Source: Cudoniella acicularis
Taxonomy: Eukaryota > Ascomycota > Leotiomycetes > Helotiales > Helotiaceae
Assembly (NCBI GenBank): GCA_013054445.1
Contig: JAAMPI010001137.1
Span: forward strand, 1-19,043
Reading direction: 5' to 3'
Length of the DNA stretch: 19,043 nucleotides
The notes beneath the pieces are model-generated. The model was given only the letters and a program-made list of their open reading frames with translations, was not told the origin of the DNA and did no database searches. Position numbers and translations under genes: made by a program. This document shows positions 1 to 7,518 of the stretch, one piece after another; position 1 is the first letter of the stretch; each line of letters starts with the position of its first letter.

Positions 1-472
1 GATGATAGATCCCCCAGAGACTCTGTCGTTACATTCTCGTGTATGTAGGAGTTGCCGGTTTCGCTCAGTTGGTCTGAAGCATCCTGGAATGATAGCCCGG
101 TAAGTAGGGATATGTATTCCATCGCCAGTTCAACTTGGCCTGAAACATCAAGTCCAAATACAGCAGCGCCGGTATCCTATGGGAGGCCACTTGTTGGATT
201 CAGGGAGGGGAGAGATAGAAGACGGAGAGGCGTTTGTATTCCATCAATGACAGTATTGTAGGCTTCATACGCGATCACGTTCGAAAGTAGGGTAGAAGCC
301 AGTGCAGACGCCACTACCAGGACACCGAAAAGGATGAAGCGTATTCGACTTGTTCGGATGAGAGTATATAGTTTGAACAGGTTGTAAGATCCGAAAGACG
401 TAATACTCATTTCCGTCACAGCCGTTAATGACACGGGTTTCTGGCCGACAGGCTGTTCATTGAAGACTGCAG
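1..472 (-). pseudogene. Fragment of an unrecognised single-span membrane protein with an in-frame stop
   Basis: On the minus strand one reading frame runs from about 472 to the left edge and is interrupted only by a TAG at 177-179. Upstream of that stop it has a strongly hydrophobic segment (FILFGVLVVASALASTLL, about 310-355) preceded by Arg-rich residues, so it looks like a membrane-anchored protein. After the TAG the same frame stays open for almost 60 codons (starting DTGAAVFGLDVSGQ) and leaves the window. An intact gene with a CAG (Gln) codon at that site would explain the pattern. The frame is closed upstream by a stop at 474-476. The first internal Met is at 410, but there is no promoter evidence for it, so the 5' part is probably missing. 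I do not recognise the family. An intron hiding the TAG is possible, because a pyrimidine-rich tract precedes it, but I found no donor that keeps the frame. Confidence 0.45.
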
Positions 473-1476
473 GTCATTGTCGAAACAATGCAAGATGGGA
501 CAAGAGTAGCGAGTGGCGTCGAGCTTGCGGACGGGCGGACAATATCTGCAAATAAGGAGGTGGTCATCTCCGCAGGCACAATCCGGACTCCCCAGCTGCT
601 TCTCCTCTCTGGTATCGGACCGAAAGAAGAGCTCGACAATCATGGCATAGAACAGGTTGTTGAATCGCCGGAAGTAGGGAAAAATCTCTGGGACCACTTT
701 GGCTTAATGCAGACATGGAAGCTGCGACATCCAGAGATCGGGGCTTCTTTGGGATCAACAGCATGGATTGACTCAAAATTCATGAATGGGAATTTGATAG
801 ATTGGTGGGTAAACCAATCTGTATCGAAGGAAGAATTGAGTACGGCGCTTGAGCTCGATGGAGAGAGTGTTGAGGGCGAGCATTCACTTTTGAGGACACC
901 AAGATGCTATTTGGGGTTGTTTGTGCACTACGTCAGGCTACCTCTAGATGGAAGTGTTATATCAACATGGGCTCTGGACCACATTCCAACTTCGAGAGGA
1001 TCAGTGACACTTTCCTCGAAAGATATCGAGCAGAAGCCGATTATCGACCACAATCATTATGCTACTGAAGCAGACCGGTACAGGATTCGAACTGGTACGA
1101 GGACGATAGCGAAGATATTGAATACACTTTCTGGAAAGGAAATTGCCGTTGGTGAAGTCCTGCCGGATGGTATTCATCTAGTTCTGGAGAATTTATCAGA
1201 CGAAGATATCAATGCAAGGATATGCGTCAACAGAAGGTAAATTGTCACCGCAGTAATGCTTAGATAGGCTGAGCTGATTTCCATAGCACAATTCAACATC
1301 CAGCAGGAACGGCATCTATGGGAAAAGTTGTAGATACCAGTTTGCGCGTGATTGGAGTTAGGGGACTTCGAGTGGTGGATGCTAGCATAATTCCAACGCC
1401 AATCACGTCACCAATCCAGGCTTGTATATATGCTCTGGGGGCGCAAGCTGCTGATATTATCCTCGGGGGACAATAA
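464..1476 (+). pseudogene. 5'-truncated GMC (glucose-methanol-choline) oxidoreductase
   Basis: This is the C-terminal half of an FAD-dependent GMC oxidoreductase of the fungal alcohol/choline dehydrogenase type. Exon 1 carries the second GMC signature (GTIRTPQLLLLSGIGP, near 573-620), then GKNLWDHFG and the substrate-domain motif TSRGSVTLSS. A 50 nt intron (1237-1286, GTAAAT..ATAG) joins in frame to the C-terminal block HPAGTASMG, holding the first catalytic His, and then RVVDASIIPTP. The stop is TAA at 1474-1476. The N-terminal Rossmann fold (GxGxxG) and first GMC signature are absent: in frame, a TGA lies at 461-463 and other sequence replaces the expected upstream region. The second active-site His, which in this family follows the VDAS..P block by a few residues, is Pro here (codon 1411-1413). 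No frameshift is seen within the remnant, so the truncation may be recent. It could not fold as a normal GMC enzyme. Confidence 0.85.
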
Positions 1477-2129
1477 GCGTATCTCAGATGTGGCATGGCG
1501 ATTGGAAATGACAGCAAATAGATAGAATGATTCCTCTTCGCCATGTGCCATTTTGTCCCGTCGCGTCTTGTGCGGGTTTATAAACAGGTTCGTCTCAAGC
1601 CAAGTTTCTGCCAAGCTCTGCCTTGCCCCTCCTATGTCTTCAACTACCCTCCAATCTGCTGAATGTATCTGATATGTGATCCATAGGATTGCGCAGAAGG
1701 TATGATGCGTTGATGTCGAGTGCTCGCGCGAGTGGTCCATATCGCGTACTCCAAAGGGCGGCAGTCCCAAGACTGTGTTGGCGGAAGAAATCGATTCGAG
1801 GAGGGTCTGCGAAGGGCAGTGCATCGTCAGATGAAGACGGTAGAAGCAGCATTGTTCCAAATATGCTGATGTACTTCGTAGTTCTTCGCGCGGTGCTTGG
1901 GTTGAAGGACGACGCGAGGATCTCAGGCGGAAGTTGAAGCTACAAAAGAAGCAAGCAGTTGGGTTAAAAGCGGCAACAATATACGAGTTGGCCGATTCCA
2001 AGGTTCCGGTTGCCCGTGCCGAGCCGAAAACATGAGCCGACGCCGACTTCAAACCAACAGAAGCTCCAGCTGCAGCAATTCCAAGCAGGATCAACAGCAA
2101 ACCAAGGATCAGTAGAACGCAGCCCGCGA
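1477..2129. other. Spacer between the GMC remnant and the dioxygenase gene
   Basis: I see no gene that I can support here. A long open frame on the minus strand (1408-2157, about 249 codons) covers this stretch. It starts 10 bp from the divergent dioxygenase ATG, overlaps the GMC tail, is of mixed composition, and shows no motif apart from a hydrophobic start, so I do not call it as a gene. The right end should hold the promoter and leader of the dioxygenase gene. Confidence 0.5.
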
Positions 2130-2150
2130 CCTGCAACCTGCAACCTGCAA
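2130..2150 (+). repeat. Three tandem copies of a 7 bp unit
   Basis: The unit CCTGCAA is repeated three times without mismatch, ending 17 bp before the dioxygenase start codon. It therefore probably lies in the 5' leader of that gene. No function is evident. Confidence 0.8.
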
Positions 2151-2167
2151 CCCACAAACTTGCGACA

Positions 2168-4332
2168 ATGAATGTGCGCGTTAGTCGCCTCTTTCGGGCG
2201 CATCATCCCCATCTCTGCGTGCTCCCTAGCATTACCAAGCGCTGTCTCGCACATGAGGCCACCCCCGATGCCCCTCCACCTAGCACACCCATCGCCACTG
2301 ATGGACAACCCCGGCTGAAGATTACCTGGACTCGAACTAATTCACCTGAACAGCAAAAGGCTGAGAAGCAAAATAAATCCGCAGAATTTTCGTCTTCGTT
2401 TCTATCTTCGGAATTTCCGACTCGTAAAGGTGTCGTGGGTGTGAAAATCCGCAAGCCCCGTTCCCCAAGACTACCACTGACGCCTTCCGATGTATGGCCA
2501 ATCCCGATGCAATCGATCCCCGATGGACATGGAACCATTAGAGCAGATGCAAAAGCTAACCAGCGAGCTTCAAGTGTCTACGAGTCTTTGTTGGACATCT
2601 ACGAAATCGATGGCTCTATCCCGCGTGGCAAACCTCTTAACACGCTCTCGGACCGGACGACTACAGATGGCGTCCCATTATGGGGAGAGTGGGGAATCCC
2701 ATTAAAGATCCGGAGTTTTGGGGGGCCAACGGTGATTATTTTGTAAGGCACCGCGGGCTTGATCCTGATCTGAAGCAAGGCATAAACTGAAAGCTAATTC
2801 TGATAGGCCAAGCTTGTGGTTGAGGTAAGTGTGTCGGTACTCTTGCCAAGCTTGGACATGCGATTGATACTCTCAGGGATAATTGTCGATGTGACAAGTG
2901 TGTCAATCAAGATACAATGCAAAGAGCCTTCGACACATTCTCCGTAAGCTTGAGAACAAGCTGTTCCTCCCATATGAGATACTCATTGTACTTTAGATCC
3001 CCCGAGATATTCTTCCCAGCGAGGTTGTGACCGGAAAAGACGGCCTTCGCGTAACATGTCAGTATGATAATGCAGAAACCCGCAGGTTGAGACTAATTTA
3101 CCAGGGAGCAATGACGGCCATGTCAGCCTATTCCCCTGGGAGTGGATCATGAAATACAGTGATCGATTAGCAAATCACGCCGACGCCCCGAAAAATACGT
3201 AAGTCGCTGAATTGGGACGGAAAAGTATTCGCTAATATTAGCAGCAAAATTACTTGGGGCGCTGAAATTGCTGAAAACCCTCCATCGGTACATTACGACG
3301 AGATCATGGCTGACGATGCTGGTGTTGGTCGTTGGACTTCCAAAATCGTAAGACCACTGCCATTTGTACTCGCTTACTCTAACCTTGCTAGCATCAATAT
3401 GGATTTTGTTATGTAGACGGATGCCCCATATCCCCAGAAAAGACACAAGAGCTCCTTGAACGAATCGCTTTCATCAGAGTTACCCATTATGGTACGGACG
3501 TCCTCTCACTCAAATATTCGATATTATCATATTGACGGTCCCAGGTGGCTTCTACGACTTTACGTCTGACCTCTCAATGAAAGACACTGCCTACACGACC
3601 CTCGCTCTTCCAGCTCACACAGATACAACATACTTTACTGACCCTGCAGGTCTCCAGATGTTTCACCTCCTCTCTCATGAACAAGGCTCTGGAGGGCAGT
3701 CTCTCCTTGTCGATGGATTCAAAGCGGCGAGAATTCTCGAAGATGAATGCATACTCTCACACAAAGCTCTATCCCGAATTTCTATTCCCTGGCACGCTAG
3801 CGGTAACGAGGGCATAACCATAACGCCAATAAGAAAATTCCCTGTGCTGAACCACTATTATCCCCATGACCACGGAACCAAGCGGCAACTAATGCAAGTG
3901 AGATGGAATAACGACGACAGAGGTGTGGTGGATTTAGAAGAAGCTAGAGGGAAGCCAGGAAGGGGCACGGAACAATGGTATAACGCAGCTAGGAAATGGA
4001 ATGAGATCTTGAAAAGGAAGGATATGGAATACTGGGCGCAGTTGGAGCCTGGGCGACCATTGAGTTTGTATCTTCTGCTCCTCAGTCGACCACATGGAAC
4101 TGACATGATCTTATAGTTTTCGATAACTGGCGCGTCCTTCACGGAAGATCAGCATTTTCTGGAAAGAGGCGAATTGCTGGCGGATATAGTAAGTTTCTCC
4201 GAATTCTCGGCGCTCTTCCCGACAGAAAATTCACTAATTTCGAATCTCAAAATAGTTAATCATGACGACTACATTTCCCGATGGCGAAACACAAACTTCA
4301 CTAGAGAGGAAGCACTGAAGCAGATTCTTTGA
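2168..4332 (+). CDS. Trimethyllysine dioxygenase (Fe(II)/2-oxoglutarate oxygenase, carnitine biosynthesis)
   Basis: This enzyme class hydroxylates N6-trimethyllysine, the first step of carnitine synthesis, in mitochondria. Exons: 2168-2742, 2807-2824, 2877-2943, 2997-3057, 3105-3198, 3245-3347, 3392-3491, 3545-4063, 4117-4188, 4256-4332 (561 aa, all phases agree). The Arg-rich start (MNVRVSRLFR) fits a mitochondrial presequence. The N-terminal zinc domain shows WLRDNCRCDKC (Cys about 201, 203, 206) and SNDGHVSLFPW. The oxygenase domain has YQYGFCYVDGCP-type text, GGFYDFTSDL, the HTD iron ligands (about 364-366), TYFTDPAGLQMFHLLSH and the distal His in WRVLHGRSAF (about 521). DTAYTTLALPAHTDTTYF fits trimethyllysine rather than butyrobetaine dioxygenase. 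Oddities are an 18 nt exon 2 and, at the end of exon 1, a reading frame that loses the expected DPEFW motif, which is present one base out of register. The frame is recovered by splicing at 2743. The gene may be functional or freshly damaged. Confidence 0.88.
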
Positions 4333-4589
4333 GCCAAACTTCAACGAGGCAGCAGAATGTACGACCGCAGAGACACAGTCAGAGTCACTTCAACGGTTGG
4401 ACTTCCGAGCTGCCAAAATGGTATGAGATTGGATTCACCCATTGTTCACTAAGGTAGCAACCCATCCGTGAAGATGAATCGGCCCACGGAACATAGAAGG
4501 AAAATGAAACGTCTCCAGGATACAGCAGCTCCCTGGAGAAACGACGGCTCCAACACAACTCAACATCACATCAACACTATTAGTCCGTC
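4333..4589. other. Spacer between convergent genes
   Basis: This is sequence between the dioxygenase stop and the recognisable end of the minus-strand oxidoreductase relic. It may contain the eroded 3' part of that relic, but only very weak similarity can be argued and no frame stays open. Nothing else is recognisable. Confidence 0.4.
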
Positions 4590-5237
4590 ATTTGTGAAAG
4601 GGGGGTCTTGTAAACTTGAAGAAAGTACCATGACCATAATGAATCGTAACCATATTCCCCCCAGAACTAATATCCATATGATACTCGCACCCCACCAACT
4701 CCGTCCCAGAATGGTAATTGTACGCCCGACAAACGTCGAACTCAACGCCGGTCCTATCTTCCCCTCCCTCAACAACTCCCTAACCTTCGTAACAGCAGGC
4801 GAGAAACACGTTTACAAAACAACAGCAGTCTTACATCCCTTCTTCCTCGCAATACTCGTTAACTCCTCAGCTTCCTCCAACGTGGTTGCGAGAGGCCATT
4901 CCACTATGACGTCCGTCCCCGCTAAAAGAGCTAGTTTGATTAACGCATAGTGTTTTTTTATATTTACAGAGCAGACTACAAGATCGATGTCGGGATCTGC
5001 GGCTAGATCAGAGAGAGATTCGTAGGCTTTGGTGGAGGGGGGTAGGTTGTAGTGTGAAATGGCGGATTGGGCGGCGGAGAGGGACGAGTTGCAGAGTGCG
5101 GTGATAGTGTAGGTGGAGGGGTTGGCGAGGAGGTAGGGGATGTGTGCGGTGTTAGCCCAGGCGCCGGCGTATTTCCAGGAGGCGTCGAGGTTGGTGGTGC
5201 TGAGGCCCATGAAGCCGATGCGGATTGGAGGTGCCAT
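4590..5237 (-). pseudogene. Broken Gal80-like Gfo/Idh/MocA family oxidoreductase
   Basis: The minus strand begins with ATG at 5237 and reads 141 codons of an NAD(P)-binding Rossmann domain: IRIGFMGLSTT at the start, then TITALCNSS, DLAADPDIDLVVCSV and VEWPLATTLEEAEEL. The EWP in place of the EKP of active dehydrogenases is typical of Gal80-like members, so a regulatory or non-classical role is likely for the ancestor. A TAA stop at 4812-4814 interrupts the domain where homologs read on. The same frame continues as SPAVTKVRELLREGKIGP and SSTFVGRT, which is the expected next block. Near 4700-4722 the frame then shifts, and the following block (CEYHMDISSGGNMVTIHYGH) reads in another frame. Recognisable similarity fades near 4600, well short of the usual 370 or so residues. 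It has at least one nonsense change, one frameshift and a lost 3' end. Confidence 0.85.
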
Positions 5238-6741
5238 TTTCTTTGATTGGTTGGGTGTTGAGTTTTGAGAGGAATGATGGGTTTAAGGCGTTGTATGTTG
5301 GGGGAATGTGAAAATTGGAAAGAGGAGTGTGAGAGGAGATGAGCTTGTTGATGAATGAAACCAACAGAAACGAATGGCGATGAGATGATCGATGAGGTAG
5401 ATGAGAAGCCAAATTAGAATATAAATAATATATCCCCTCACAAGAATCAAGCCGGGTTTCTTTTGATTTCAAAGCAAACACACACGCACGCAATTGCGAA
5501 AACAAATATAAGTTTCTTCGTGACTTCACGAGGAGGTTGAAATTCAAAAATGGGATAGCTGCTACGGTGCGGTACGCCGATTTCCTACCGTTATGGTACC
5601 TGTGCCTTACGGAGGATCTCCGATGCTAACATAGGAACTCCTTATTGGAAGCTTTTCGGGTTTGTTTGTTGGCCCACCCACAGTATGCGCCAGTCCTCTT
5701 CCAGGCACCAAGATATATATCTCGCAGCTTGCTTTCAAATCACCTTTAACTTATAGTATCTCACCACACCCTACCTGGGCATATCTCCATCAAGTGACTC
5801 AAGCAAATCCAACGGAGCTCCCACTCATGATTCACAAAGCTGCATGTTTTATCAAAATGTGGAGGATAGTGGGGTTCAGCGATAAGATAATTCGCTTCTC
5901 GTAATCGGCGGAGAAAGAAAAGGGGACTTGACGAGCGCACGGTCCCCTGAATCCCCCTCCCATTACAGCATCGGTTATCTCGCGTGGACCCCTTTTTTGC
6001 TCCACATGATCGATTGATTACTTTTAAACAATCTTGGCATTTTCTCTGAGTGAAGAGTGTGAGAGGGAATTGTGCTGTGCTCTTATCTTCGGGGTGTATT
6101 TATCTATCCGACAGCTGCAGCCAGGCGGGAGGTCGATTCTCGTCCCCGAAATGAGAAGTTTTCTATGTTTGCAGTTGATACTTCGTGTTCTGCTGAATGT
6201 AAGCTATACTAGGGATTTTTTTGTCTTTCTTAACACGTGCTAATGTTCAGGTATCACCAACTTCCAAGCTGCGAACTGGTGGTTCCAACTTCCAAGTCGA
6301 AGAATGTTTTCCACTTTTATGTGTTGGCACTTCTCTCTCTCTTGTAAACTTTTCCTCTTTGTACGCTTTGCCCCTCTTCAATTATCATAGCTCAGGGTGA
6401 GATAACGAAATCATGCAGCTATCTGTATATGCATTGCTGCAGGTTCCTTCTGGCGAGGGGTTGAAGAGCATGTGGAATCTGGATAAGAGGCTGGGAAGTG
6501 GAATTGGTCTTCCCGATGCTTATCGCGAACCTCAACCTTCCCTCCAAGAGATAGATAGAGATAAGGTGCAGTTGAAGGGAGTGTTATCTTCAGACTCACT
6601 AGAGAATCGAAATGGAAAATTGGATATATGCCCATATATCCTTCATTCATCGGAACCTTCCTCTTCTCCACTTTTGCACCAAGGCATTTCCTTCAACACC
6701 CCTCCCCATCCCCGTTTCTCTTCAACCAAAAATAAAATAAA
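5238..6741. other. 1.5 kb spacer between the two divergent relics
   Basis: I find no supportable gene. Open frames here are short, often lack ATG and match no family that I recognise. The stretch presumably held the divergent promoters of the Gfo/Idh/MocA gene (leftward) and the permease gene (rightward). The last 80 bp before 6742 are rich in C and T, as is common in fungal leaders. Confidence 0.5.
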
Positions 6742-7454
6742 ATGGCACCCTCCTTCAGCAACTCCTCAAACGCCTCGAAGTCTCACACGCCGAAAACGAC
6801 GCCTATTTCGCCGACGACTCAACACGATGGGAAAACCGAGATCTCTACCCCATTATCTCCTCCGAGCGGACCTTCACCTAGAGTTCCTACCTCAGCTACT
6901 CGTGAGGGAAAGTGGAAAAGCTAAAGAAAAGAATTAGTCTTTATCGGCCCCATGACAGCCATCCTTGTGATGGATTATTGGGTAATCCGGCAGCGGAAAT
7001 GGAAGATTCCAGATCTGTACCGTGAAGACGGAATCTACTGGTATACAGCCGGCTTAAATTGGAAAGTTGTTTTCAGTTTCCTTTCCACCATCGTGTGATC
7101 CATGCGTATGTTCTTTACCCCACTCTTCCCCCATTGGAAGCATGTAAAGCTGATAGGAAAGCCGGATTCGTGACCGCGATCAATGGAGCTGAGATCCAGC
7201 AGGGCTGGACTAGGATTTTCTAATTGAATTGGTTTTTTGGCTATACGCTTGCCGCCGTCCTGTATGTAGTGCTTAGTAAAGTCTTCCCACCAATGGGGTT
7301 AGGAGTGCAGGAGGACATGGATACTGGGACTGTTATTGTTGATCTAGAGGATGGGGAGTTAGATAAGTTGGGGGATATGGTGATGGGTGTGGGGGAGAAG
7401 GATGCACAGGTAACGGGGAAGGATGTGGATAGTGAGAATGGGGAGAAAGTGTGA
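6742..7454 (+). pseudogene. Internally deleted NCS1 uracil/allantoin-type permease relic
   Basis: Two ends of an NCS1 nucleobase transporter remain. After ATG (6742) the frame slips by one base, and the N-terminal text then reads LLQQLLKRLEVS, DDSTRWENRDLYPI and SSERTFT, where NCS1 proteins enter their first membrane segment. Here an expected Trp is TAG (6879-6881). After about 6935 the sequence jumps to the C-terminal part: VFIGPMTAILVMDYWVIRQR, WKIPDLYREDGIYWYTAGLN, a probable intron (about 7107-7158), GFVTAINGAEIQQGWTRIF and LNWFFGYTLAAVLYVVLSK. Further stops are TGA at 7096-7098 (expected Trp) and TAA at 7221-7223 (expected Tyr). The acidic, Gly-rich tail ends with TGA at 7452-7454. Most of the usual 12 membrane segments are missing, so the central kilobase or so has been deleted. 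No functional product is possible. Confidence 0.88.
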
Positions 7455-7518
7455 GGGTGAGGTGAAGTGGGTTCAAGAATCCCCTTATCACCCAAATTCT
7501 TGGATTAGATAGCCCTTC

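Noticed and set aside
2743..2806. Possible coding continuation VRHRGLDPDLKQG after the frameshifted dioxygenase block
   Set aside because: It is protein-like, but the frame meets TGA soon after and cannot be joined in phase to the WLRDNC exon, so I treat it as intron while noting the doubt under the dioxygenase finding.
4468..4950. Plus-strand open frame of 160 codons
   Set aside because: Much of it lies antisense to the Gfo/Idh/MocA relic, whose protein text is clear on the other strand.
5557..5612. Imperfect inverted repeat around GGTACG / GGTACC words
   Set aside because: Pairing is weak with several mismatches and no second copy in the window; not enough for a feature.
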